This document shows, one piece after another, positions 25,531 through 37,534 of a stretch of DNA of 64,000 nucleotides (positions within the stretch are counted from its first letter, which is position 1; the number at the start of each line of letters is the position of its first letter). The notes below the pieces were generated by a model that saw only the letters and a program-made list of their open reading frames with translations, had not been told where the DNA came from and did not search any database. The DNA is from Megalopta genalis (Eukaryota > Arthropoda > Insecta > Hymenoptera > Halictidae), in assembly GCF_051020955.1 (NCBI RefSeq), contig NW_027476462.1:1-64000 (forward strand), given 5' to 3'. A program made the translations under genes and the position numbers.

Positions 25531-27793
25531 TGCTAAATCATGTGTTTCGCTTTGACTTGAAGCTATACCGTCTACATCGCATTCATTTGCAGCTAAATCA
25601 TGTGTTTTGCATGGGTTTGAAGCTAACTCGTTTGTTTCCCCTGCATTTGAAGCTATATCACTTATATCGCAAGTATCTGATGCTAAATCATTTGTTTCGC
25701 ATGGATTTGACGCTAAACCTTCTACATCGCATTGATTTGCAGCTATATCATGTGTTTCGCATGGATTTGAAGCTAACTCGTTTGTTTCCCCTGCATTTGA
25801 AGCTATATCACTTATATCGCAAGTATCTAATGCTAAATCATTTGTTTCGCATGAATTTGACGCTAAACTTTCTACATCGCATTGATTTGCAGCAAAATCA
25901 TGTGTTTCGCTTGGATTTGAAGCTAACTCGTTTGTTTCACATGCAGTTGAAGCTATATCACATATGTCGCAAGTATCTGAAGCTAAATCATTGGTTTCGC
26001 ATGGATTTGAAGCTAAACCATCGACATCGACTTGATTTGCTGTTAAATCGTGTGTTTTGCATGGATTTGAAGCTAACTCGTTTGTTTCCCCTGCGTTTGA
26101 AGCTATATCACTTATATCGCAGGTTCATGTGCTAAATCATGTGTTTCGCTTTGACTTGAAGCTATACCTTCTACATCGAATTGATTTGCAGCTAAATCAT
26201 GTGTTTCGCATGGGTTTGAAGCTAACTCGTTTGTTTCCCCTGCATTTGAAGCTATATCACTTATATCGCAAGTATCTGATGCTAAATCATTTGTTTCGCA
26301 TGGATTTGACGTTAAACCATCTACATCGCATTGATTTGCAGCAAAATCATGTGTTTCGCTTGGATTTGAAGCTAACTCGTTTGTTTCGCATGCACTTGAA
26401 GCTATATCACTTATATAGCAAGTATCCGAAGCTAAATCATTTGTGTCGCATGGATTTGAAGCTAAACCTTCTACATCGCATTGATTTGCATCTAAATCAT
26501 GTTTTTCGCATGGATTTGAAGCTAAACATTCTACATCGCATAGATTTGAAGCTTGCTCGTTTGTTCCGTCTGCATTTGAAACTATATCACTTATATCGCA
26601 AGTATCTGAAACTAAATCATTGGTTTCGCATGGATTTATTGCTAAACCATCTACATCGCATTGATTTGAAGCTAAATCATGTGTTTCGCATGGAGTTGTA
26701 GCTAAACCTTCTACATCGCATTGATTTGTTTCTAAATCATTTGTTTCGCATGGATTTGAAGCTAACTCGTTTGTTTCCCCTGCATTTGAAGCTATATCAC
26801 TTATATCGCAGGTTCATGTGCTAAATCATGTGTTTCGCTTTGACTTGAAGCTATACCTTCTACATCGCATTCATTTGCAGCTAAATCATGTGTTTTCTAT
26901 GGGTTTGAAGCTAACTCGTTTGTTTCCCCCGCATTTGAGGCTATATCACTTATATCGCAAGTATCTGATGCTAAATCATTTGTTTCGCATGGATTTGACG
27001 CTAAACCTTCTACATCGCATTGATTTGCAGCTATATGTTGTGTTTCGCATGGATTTGAAGCTAACTCGCTTGTTTCCCCTGCATTTGAAGCTATGTCACT
27101 TATATCGCGAGTAACTGATGCTAAATCACTTGATTCGCATGGATTTGAAGCTAAACCTTCTACATCGCAGTGATTTGCAACTAAAACATGTGTTTCGCTT
27201 GGATTTGAAGCTAACTCGTTTGTTTCGCATGCAGTTGAAGCAATATCACTTATATAGCAAGTATCCGAAGCTAAATCATTTGTGTCGCATGGATTTGAAG
27301 CTAAACCTACTACATAGCATTGATTTGAAGCTCAATCATGTGTTTTGCATGGATTTGAAGCTAACTCGCTTGTTTCCCCTGCATTTGAAGCTATATCACT
27401 TATATCGCAGGTTCATGTGCTAAATCATGTGTTTCGCTTTGACTTGAAGCTATACCTTCTACATCGCATTCATTTGCAGCTAAATCATGTGTTTTCTATG
27501 GGTTTGAAGCTAACTCGTTTGTTTCCCCCGCATTTGAAGCTATATCACTTATATCGCAAGTATCTGATGCTAAATCATTTGTTTCGCATGGATTTGACGT
27601 TAAACCATCTACATCGCATTGATTTGCAGCAAAATCATGTGTTTCGCTTGGATTTGAAGCTAACTCGTTTGTTTCGCATGCAGTTGAAGCAATATCACTT
27701 ATATAGCAAGTATCCGAAGCTAAATCATTTGTGTCGCATGGATTTGAAGCTAAACCTACTACATAGCATTGATTTGAAGCTCAATCATGTGTT

Positions 27794-29394
27794 TTGCATG
27801 GATTTGAAGCTAACTCGCTTGTTTCCCCTGCATTTGAAGCTATGTCACTTATATCGCGAGTAACTGATGCTAAATCACTTGATTTGCATGGATTTGAAGC
27901 TAAACCTTCTACATCGCATTGTTTTGCATCTAAATCATGTGTTTCGCATGGATTTGAAGCTAAACATTCTACATCGCATAGATTTGAAGCTTGCTCGTTT
28001 GTTCCGTCTGCATTTGAAACTGTATCACTTATATCGCAAGTATCTGAAACTAAATCATTGGTTTCGCATGGATTTGTTGCTAAACCTTCTACATCGCATT
28101 GATTTGAAGCTAAATCATGTGTTTCGCATGGAGTTGTAGCTAAACCTTCTACATCGCATTGATTTGCTTCTAAATCATTTGTTTCGCATGGATTTGAAGC
28201 TAACTCGTTTGTTTCCCCTGCATTTGAAGCTATATCACTTATATCGCAGGTTCATGTGCTAAATCATGTGTTTCGCTTTGACTTGAAGCTATACCGTCTA
28301 CATCGCATTCATTTGCAGCTAAATCATGTGTTTCGCATGGGTTTGAAGCTAACTCGTTTGTTTCCCCTGCATTTGAAGCTATATCACTTATATCGCAAGT
28401 ATCTGATGCTAAATCATTTGTTTCGCATGGATTTGACGTTAAACCATCTACATCGCATTGATTTGCAGCAAAATCATGTGTTTCGCTTGGATTTGAAGCT
28501 AACTCGTTTGTTTCGCATGCACTTGAAGCTATATCACTTATATAGCAAGTATCCGAAGCTAAATCATTTGTGTCGCATGGATTTGAAGCTAAACCTACTA
28601 CATAGCATTGATTTGAAGCTCAATCATGTGTTTTGCATGGATTTGAAGCTAACTCGCTTGTTTTCCCTGCATTTGAAGCTATGCCACTTATATCGCGAAT
28701 AACTGATGCTAAATCACTTGATTCGCATGGATTTGATGCTAAACCTTCTACATCGCATTGATTTGCATCTATATCATGTTTTTCGCATGGATTTGAAGCT
28801 AAACATTCTACATCGCATAGATTTGAAGCTTGCTCGTTTGTTCCGTCTGCATTTGAAACTATATCACTTATATCGCAAGTATCTGAAACTAAATCATTGG
28901 TTTCGCATGGATTTATTGCTAAACCATCTACATCGCATTGATTTGAAGCTAAATCATGTGTTTCGCATGGAGTTGTAGCTAAACCTTCTACATCGCATTG
29001 ATTTGTTTCTAAATCATTTGTTTCGCATGGATTTGAAGCTAACTCGTTTGTTTCCCCTTCATTTGAAGCTATATCACTTATATCGCAGGTTCATGTGCTA
29101 AATCATGTGTTTCGCTTTGACTTGAAGCAATACCTTCTACATCGCATTCATTTGCAGCTAAATCATGTGTTTTCTATGGGTTTGAAGCTAACTCGTTTGT
29201 TTCCCCCGCATTTGAGGCTATATCACTTATATCGCAAGTATCTGATGCTAAATCATTTGTTTCGCATGGATTTGACGCTAAACCTTCTACATCGCATTGA
29301 TTTGCAGCTATATGTTGTGTTTCGCATGGATTTGAAGCTAACTCGCTTGTTTCCCCTACATTTGAAGCTATATCACTTATATCGCAAGTATCTA
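27794..29394. repeat. 3,864-bp-spaced duplication, right copy
   Basis: Right copy of the segment at 23930-25530. Small differences are visible, such as GATTTGCATGG for GATTCGCATGG at 27884 and GATGCTAAACC for GAAGCTAAACC near 28736. The copies are therefore close but not identical. Confidence 0.75.
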
Positions 29395-32300
29395 ATGCTA
29401 AATCATTTGTTTCGCATGAATTTGACGCTAAACTTTCTACATCGCATTGATTTGCAGCAAAATCATGTTTTTCGCTTGGATTTGAAGCTAACTCGTTTGT
29501 TTCACATGCAGTTGAAGCTATATCACATATATCGCAAGTATCTGAAGCTAAATCATTGGTTTCGCATGGATTTGAAGCTAAACCATCGACATCGCCTTGA
29601 TTTGCTGTTAAATCGTGTGTTTTGCATGGATTTGAAGCTAACTCGTTTGTTTCCCCTGCGTTTGAAGCTATATCACTTATATCGCAGGTTCATGTGCTAA
29701 ATCATGTGTTTCGCTTTGACTTGAAGCTATACCTTCTACATCGAATTGATTTGCAGCTAAATCATGTGTTTCGCATGGGTTTGAAGCTAACTCGTTTGTT
29801 TCCCCTGCATTTGAAGCTATATCACTTATATCGCAAGTATCTGATGCTAAATCATTTGTTTCGCATGGATTTGACGTTAAACCATCTACATCGCATTGAT
29901 TTGCAGCAAAATCATGTGTTTCGCTTGGATTTGAAGCTAACTCGTTTGTTTCGCATGCACTTGAAGCTATATCACTTATATAGCAAGTATCCGAAGCTAA
30001 ATCATTTGTGTCGCATGGATTTGAAGCTAAACCTACTACATAGCATTGATTTGAAGCTCAATCAGGTGTTTTGCATGGATTTGAAGCTAACTCGCTTGTT
30101 TTCCCTGCATTTGAAGCTATGCCACTTATATCGCGAATAACTGATGCTAAATCACTTGATTCGCATGGATTTGAAGCTAAACCTTCTACATCGCATTGAT
30201 TTGCATCTAAATCATGTTTTTCGCATGGATTTGAAGCTAAACATTCTACATCGCATAGATTTGAAGCTTGCTCGTTTGTTCCGTCTGCATTTGAAACTAT
30301 ATCACTTATATCGCAAGTATCTGAAACTAAATCATTGGTTTCGCATGGATTTATTGCTAAACCATCTACATCGCATTGATTTGAAGCTAAATCATGTGTT
30401 TCGCATGGAGTTGTAGCTAAACCTTCTACATCGCATTGATTTGTTTCTAAATCATTTGTTTCGCATGGATTTGAAGCTAACTCGTTTGTTTCCCCTGCAT
30501 TTGAAGCTATATCACTTATATCGCAGGTTCATGTGCTAAATCATGTGTTTCGCTTTGACTTGAAGCTATACCTTCTACATCGCATTCATTTGCAGCTAAA
30601 TCATGTGTTAACTATGGGTTTGAAGCTAACTCGTTTGTTTCCCCCGCATTTGAGGCTATATCACTTATATCGCAAGTATCTGATGCTAAATCATTTGTTT
30701 CTCATGGATTTGACGCTAAACCTTCTACATCGCATTGATTTGCAGCTATATGTTGTGTTTCGCATGGATTTGAAGCTAACTCGCTTGTTTCCCCTGCATT
30801 TGAAGCTATGTCACTTATATCGCGAGTAACTGATGCTAAATCACTTGATTCGCATGGATTTGAAGCTAAACCTTCTACATCGCAGTGATTTGCAACTAAA
30901 TCATGTGTTTCGCATGGGTTTGAAGCTAACTCGTTTCTTTCCCCTGCATTTGAAGCTATATCACTTATATCGCAAGTATCTGATGCTAAATCATTTGTTT
31001 CGCATGGATTTGACGTTAAACCTTCTACATCGCATTGATATTCAGCAAAATCATGTGTTTCGCTTGGATTTGAAGCTAACTCGTTTGTTTCGCATGCAGT
31101 TGAAGCAATATCACTTATATAGCAAGTATCCGAAGCTAAATCATTTGTGTCGCATGGATTTGAAGCTAAACCTACTACATAGCATTGATTTGAAGCTCAA
31201 TCATGTGTTTTGCATGGATTTGAAGCTAACTCGCTTGTTTCCCCTGCATTTGAAGCTATATCACTTATATCGCAGGTTCATGTGCTAAATCATGTGTTTC
31301 GCTTTGACTTGAAGCTATACCTTCTACATCGCATTCATTTGCAGCTAAATCATGTGTTTTCTATGGGTTTCAAGCTAACTCGTTTGTTTCCCCCGCATTT
31401 GAAGCTATATCACTTATATCGCAAGTATCTGATGCTAAATCATTTGTTTCGCATGGATTTGACGCTAAACCTTCTACATCGCATTGATTTGCAGCTATAT
31501 GTTGTGTTTCGCATGGATTTGAAGCTAACTCGCTTGTTTCGCCTGCATTTGAAGCTATGTCACTTATATCGCGAGTAACTGATGCTAAATCACTTGATTC
31601 GCATGGATTTGTTGCTAAACCTTCTACATCGCATTGATTTGAAGCTAAATCATGTGTTTCGCATGGAGTTGTATCTAAACCTTCTACAACGCGTTGATTT
31701 GCTTCTAAATCATTTGTTTCGAATGGATTCGAAGCTAATTCGTTTGTTTCCCCTGCATTTGAAGCTATATCACTTATATCGCAGGTTCATGTGCTAAATC
31801 ATGTGTATCGCATGGATTTTGAAGCTAACTCGTTTGATTCGTCTGCATTTGAAGCTATGTCACTTATATCGCCAGTAACTGATGCTAAATCACTTGATTC
31901 GCATGGATTTGAAGCTAAACCTTCTACATCGCAATGGTTTGCATCTAAATCATGTGTTTCGCATGGATTTGAAGCTAAACATTCTACATCGCATTGATTT
32001 GCAGCAAAATCATGTGTTTCGCTTGGATTTGAAGCCAACTTGTTTGTTTCGCATGCACTTGAAGCTATATCACTTATATAGCAAGTATCCGAAGCTAAAT
32101 CATTTGTGTCGCATGGATTTGAAGCTAAACCTACTACATAGCATTGATTTGAAGCTCAATCATGTGTTTTGCATGGATTTGAAGCTAACTCGCTTGTTTT
32201 CCCTGCATTTGAAGCTATGCCACTTATATCGCGAATAACTGATGCTAAATCACTTGATTCGCATGGATTTGAAGCTAAACCTTCTACATCGCATTGATTT

Positions 32301-33229
32301 GCATCTATATCATGTTTTTCGCATGGATTTGAAGCTAAACATTCTACATCGCATAGATTTGAAGCTTGCTCGTTTGTTCCGTCTGCATTTGAAACTATAT
32401 CACTTATATCGCAAGTATCTGAAACTAAATCATTGGTTTCGCATGGATTTATTGCTAAACCATCTACATCGCATTGATTTGAAGCTAAATCATGTGTTTC
32501 GCATGGAGTTGTAGCTAAACCTTCTACATCGCATTGATTTGTTTCTAAATCATTTGTTTCGCATGGATTTGAAGCTAACTCGTTTGTTTCCCCTGCATTT
32601 GAAGCTATATCACTTATATCGCAGGTTCATGTGCTAAATCATGTGTTTCGCTTTGACTTGAAGCTATACCTTCTACATCGCATTCATTTGCAGCTAAATC
32701 ATGTGTTTTCTATGGGTTTGAAGCTAACTCGTTTGTTTCCCCCGCATTTGAGGCTATATCACTTATATCGCAAGTATCTGATGCTAAATCATTTGTTTCG
32801 CATGGATTTGACGCTAAACCTTCTACATCGCATTGATTTGCAGCTATATGTTGTGTTTCGCATGGATTTGAAGCTAACTCGCTTGTTTCCCCTGCATTTG
32901 AAGCTATATCACTTATATCGCAGGTTCATGTGCTAAATCATGTGTTTCGCTTTGACTTGAAGCTATACCGTCTACATCGCATTCATTTGCAGCTAAATCA
33001 TGTGTTTTGCATGGGTTTGAAGCTAACTCGTTTGTTTCCCCTGCATTTGAAGCTATATCACTTATATCGCAAGTATCTGATGCTAAATCATTTGTTTCGC
33101 ATGGATTTGACGTTAAACCATCTACATCGCATTGATTTGCAGCAAAATCATGTGTTTCGCTTGGATTTGAAGCTAACTCGTTTGTTTCCCCTGCATTTGA
33201 AGCTATATCACTTATATCGCAAGTATTTG

Positions 33230-34849
33230 AAGCTAAATCATTTGTTTCGCGTGGATTTGAAGCTGAACCTTCTACATAGCAATGATTTGAAGCTCAATCA
33301 TGTGTTTTGCATGGATTTGCTGCTATCTCGTTTGTTTCCCCTGCATTTGAAGCTATATCACTTATATCGCATGTATCTGATGCAAAATCATTTGTGTCGC
33401 GTGGATTTGAAGCAAAACCTTCTACATCGCATTGATTTGCAGCTAAATCATGTGTTTCGCACGAATTTGAAGCTAATAGATGTGTTTCGCATTAATTTTA
33501 AGCTAAATCATGTGTTACGTATGGAATTGAAGTTAACTGGTCTGTTTCGCCAGCATTTGAAGCTATATAGCCTATATCGCAAGTATTTGAAGCTAAATCA
33601 TTTGTTTCGCATGGATTTGAAGCTAAACCTTCTACATCGCATTGATTTGCAGCTAAATCATGTGTTTCGCATGGATTTGAAGCTAACTCGTTTGTTGCGC
33701 ATGCAGTTGAATATAAATAACGTATATCACAAGTATCTGAATCTAAAGTATTTGTTTGGCATGGATTTGAATCTAATCCACGTGTATCGCATGAGTTTTA
33801 AGCTAAATCATGTGTTCCGCATGTATTTGAAGCTAACTCGTTTGTTTCGACTGCACTTGAAGCAATATCACTTATATCGCTAGTATCTGAAGCTGAATCA
33901 TTTGTTTCGCATGGATTTGAAGCTAAACCTTCTACATCGCATTGATTTGCTGTTAAATCATGTGTTTTGCATGGATTTGAAGCTAACTCGTTTGTTTCCC
34001 TTGCATTTGAAGCTATATCACATATATCGCAAGTATCTGAAGCTAAATCATTTGTTTCGCATGGATTTGAAGCAAAACTTTCTAAATCGCATTGATTTGC
34101 AGCTATATCATGTGTTTCGCATGGATTTGAAGCTAACTCGTTTGTTTCCCCTGCATTTAAAGCTATATCACAAATCGAAAGTATGTGACTCTAAATCATT
34201 TGTTTCGCGTGGGTTTGAAGCTAAGCATTCTACACCGCATTCATTTGCTGCTAAATCATGTGTTTTGCACGGATTTGAAGCTAACTCGTTTGTTTCGCAT
34301 GCAGTTGAAGCTATATCACATATATCGCAAGTATCTGAAGCTAAATCATTGGTTTCGCATGGATTTGAAGCTAAACCTTCTACATCGCATTGATTTGACG
34401 ATAAATCATGTGTTCGCTTGGATATGAAGCTAACTCGTTTGTTTCGCCTGCAGTTGAATCTATATCACTTATATCGCAAGTATTTGAAGCTAAATCGTTT
34501 GTTCCGCATGGAGTAGAAGCTAAGCCTTCTACTTCGCATTGATTTGAAGCTAAATCGTTTGTTTCGCATGGATTTGGAGCTAACTCGTTTGTTTCTCCTG
34601 CATTTGAAGCTATATCACGAATCGAATGTATCTGATCCTAAATCATTTGTTTCGCGTGGGTTTGAAGCTAAGCATTCTACATCGCATTCATTTGCTGCTA
34701 AATCATGTGTTTTGCACGGATTTGAAGCTAACTCGTTTGTTTCGCATGCAGTTGAAGCTATATCACATATATCGCAAGTATCTGAAGCTAAATCATTGGT
34801 TTCGCATGGATTTGAAGCTAAACCTTCGACATCGCATTGATTTGCTGTT
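33230..34849. repeat. Family II stretch with divergent monomers and indels
   Basis: This stretch lies between the 29-bp-monomer zone and the 2,685-bp duplication. It holds one copy of the divergent AATAGATGTG / TAATTTTAAGC / TGTTACGTATGG run (33460-33600). It also holds two related runs (about 34140-34400 and 34590-34840) that each contain a disturbed monomer, TCACAAATCGAAAG or TCACGAATCGAATG, followed by TTTCGCGTGGG. A 29-bp monomer with CATGTGTTCGC is at about 34410. No gene is seen. Confidence 0.7.
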
Positions 34850-37534
34850 AAATCATGTGTTTTGCATGGATTTGAAGCTAACTCGTTTGTTTCCCTTGCA
34901 TTTGAAGCTATATCACTTATATCGCAATTATCTGATGCTAAATCATTAGTTTCGCATGGATTTGAAGGTTACTTGTTTCGCCTGCATTTGAAGCTATATC
35001 ACTTGTATCGCAAGTATTTGAAGAAAAATCATTTTTTTCGCATGGATATGAAGCTAAACCTTCTACATCGCATTGATTTGCAGTTCAATCATGTCTATCG
35101 CATGGATTTGAAGCTAACTCGTTTGTTGCGCATGCAGTTGAATATAAATAACGTATATCACAAGTATCTGAATCATTTGTGTCGCGTGAATTTGAAGCAA
35201 AACCTTCTACATCGCATTGATTTGCAGCTAAATCATGTGTTTCGCACGAATTTGAAGCTAATAGATGTGTTTCGCCTTAATTTTAAGCTAAATCATGTGA
35301 TACGTATGGAATTGAAGTTAACTGGTCTGTTTCGCAAGCATTTGAAGCTATATAGCCTATATCGCAAGTATCTAAAGCTCAATCATTTGTGTCGCACGTA
35401 TTTGAAGCTTAACTTGCCACACAGCATTGATTTTAAGCTTAATCATGTGTTTTGCATGGTATTGAGGCTAACTCGTTTGTTTCCCCTGCATTTGAAGCTA
35501 TATCACTTATATCGCAATTATTTGAAGCTAAATCATTTGTTTCGCATGGATTTGAAGCTACGCCTTCTACATCGCATTGATTTGCAGCTAAATCATGTGT
35601 TTCGCATGGATTTGAAGCTAACTCGTTTGTTGCGCATGCAGTTGAATATAAATAACGTATATCACAAGTATCTGAATCTAAAGTATTTGTTTGGCATGGA
35701 TTTGAATCTAATCCACGTGTATCGCATGAGTTTTAAGCTAAATCATGTGTTCCGCATGTATTTGAAGCTAACTCGTTTGTTTCGACTGCACTTGAAGCAC
35801 TATCACTTATATCGCTAGTATCTGAAGCTAAATCATTTGTTTCGCATGGATTTGAAGCTAAACCTTCTACATCGCATTGATTTGCAGCTAAATCATGTGT
35901 TTCGCAAGGATTTGAAGCTAACTCGTTTGATTCGTCTGCATTTGAAGGTGTATCACTTATATCCCAAGTGTTTGAAGCTAAAACATTTGTTTCGCATGGA
36001 TTTGAAGCTAAACCTTCTACATCGCATTGATTTGACGATAAATCATGTGTTTCGCTTGGATATGAAGCTAACTCGTTTGTTTCGTCTGCATTTGAAGCTA
36101 TATCACTTATATCGCAAGTATCTGAAGCTAAATCATTTGTTTCGCATGCATTTGAAGCTAAACCTTCCACATCGCATTGATTTGCAGCTAAATCATGTGT
36201 TTGGCATGGATTTGAAGCTTACTCGTTTGTTTCGCATGCAGATGAAGCTATATCACATATATCGCAATTATCTGAAGCTAAATCATTGGTTTCGCAAGGA
36301 TTTGAAGCTAACTCGTTTGTTTCCCTTGCATTTGAAGCTATATCACTTATATCGCAATTATCTGATGCTAAATCATTAGTTTCGCATGGATTTGTAGCAA
36401 AACCTTCTACATCGCATTGATTTGACGATAAATCATGTGTTCGCTTGGATATGAAGCTAACTCGTTTGTTTCGTCTGCATTTGAAGCTATGTCACTTATA
36501 TCGCAAGTATCTGAAGCTAAATCATTTGTGTCGCATGCATTTGAAGCTAAACCTACCACATCGCATTGATTTGCAGCTAAATCATGTGTTTGGCATGGAT
36601 TTGAAGCTTACTCGTTTGTTTCGCATGCACATGAAGCTATATCACATATATCGCAATTATCTGAAGCTAAATCATTGGTTTCGCAAGGATTTGAAGCTAA
36701 ACCTTCAGCATCGCATTGATTTGCTGTTAAATCATGTGTTTTGCATGGATTTGAAGCTAACTCGTTTGTTTCCCTTGCATTTGAAGCTATATCACTTATA
36801 TCGCAATTATCTGATGCTAAATCATTAGTTTCGCATGGATTTGAAGCTAAACCTTCTACATCGTATTGATTTGACGATAAATCATGTGTTCGCTTGGATA
36901 TGAAGCTAACTCGTTTGTTTCGCCTGCAGTTGAATCTATATCACTTATATCGCAAGTATTTGAAGCTAAATCATTTGTTCCGCATGGATTAGAAGCTAAG
37001 CCTTCTACTTCGCATTGATTTGAAGCTAAATCGTTTGTTTCGCATGGATTTGGAGCTAACTCGTTTGTTTCTCCTGCATTTGAAGCTATATCACGAATCG
37101 AATGTATCTGATCCTAAATCATTTGTTTCGCGTGGGTTTGAAGCTAAGCATTCTAGATCGCATTGCTTTGAAGCTCAATCATGTGTTTTGCATGGATTTG
37201 AATCTAACTCGTTTGTTTCCCCTTCATTTGAAGCTATGTCACTTATATCGCGAATAACTGATGCTAAATCAGTTGTTTCGCATGGATTCGAAGCTAAACC
37301 TTCTACATCGCATTGATTTGAAGCTAAATCATGTGTTTCGCTTGTATATGGAGCTAACTCGTTTGTTTCGCCTGCAGTTGAATCTATATCACTTATATCG
37401 CAATTATTTGAAGCTAAATCATTTGTTCCGCATGGCTTTGAAGCAAAAATTCTACATCGCATAGATTTGAAGCTAGCTCGTTTGCTTCATCCGCATTTGA
37501 AGCTATATCACTTAAAACGCAAGTATTTGAAGAA
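34850..37534. repeat. 2,685-bp tandem duplication, left copy
   Basis: Identical by eye, in every stretch compared, to 37535-40219; all the larger open frames in both copies translate to the same residues. The segment contains a 26-bp monomer (GAAGGTTACTTG, about 34974), a 24-bp monomer (TCTGAATCATTTG, about 35171), the AATAGATGTG divergent run (about 35250) and several 29-bp CATGTGTTCGC monomers. The length is 89.5 monomers, so the second copy is half a monomer out of the earlier 30-bp phase. The left breakpoint is at AAATCATGTGT. Confidence 0.9.

Larger units (their letters stand above)
12660..32960. repeat. Zone marked by recurrent 29-bp GTTCATGTGC monomer
   Basis: A monomer one base shorter than normal, starting GTTCATGTGCTAAATC and followed by a monomer starting with GACTTGAAGC (near 31784 by one starting GATTTTGAAGC), recurs at about 12664, 13503, 16985, 18722, 19501, 20130, 21210, 22049, 22798, 23247, 24386, 25225, 25524, 26122, 26812, 27412, 28250, 29089, 29691, 30528, 31276, 31786, 32625 and 32924. 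One earlier copy is at 8551. Several spacings repeat: 839 bp (four or five times), 779 bp, about 598 bp and 299 bp. Each one shifts the reading frame by one base. The recurrence with preserved neighbours shows that the monomer arose once and was spread by amplification of larger units. Confidence 0.8.

Noticed and set aside
16110..32960. Reassigned TGA in the FEA-type frame
   Set aside because: The TGA at CATTGATTT lines up with GGA in other monomers and with TGG or TGT in variants (CAATGGTTT, CATTGTTTT), which at first looks like a recoded stop. TAG (CTACATAGC) and TAA (GCTTAATC) stops and the 29-bp monomers still break the frame, so recoding would not rescue it.
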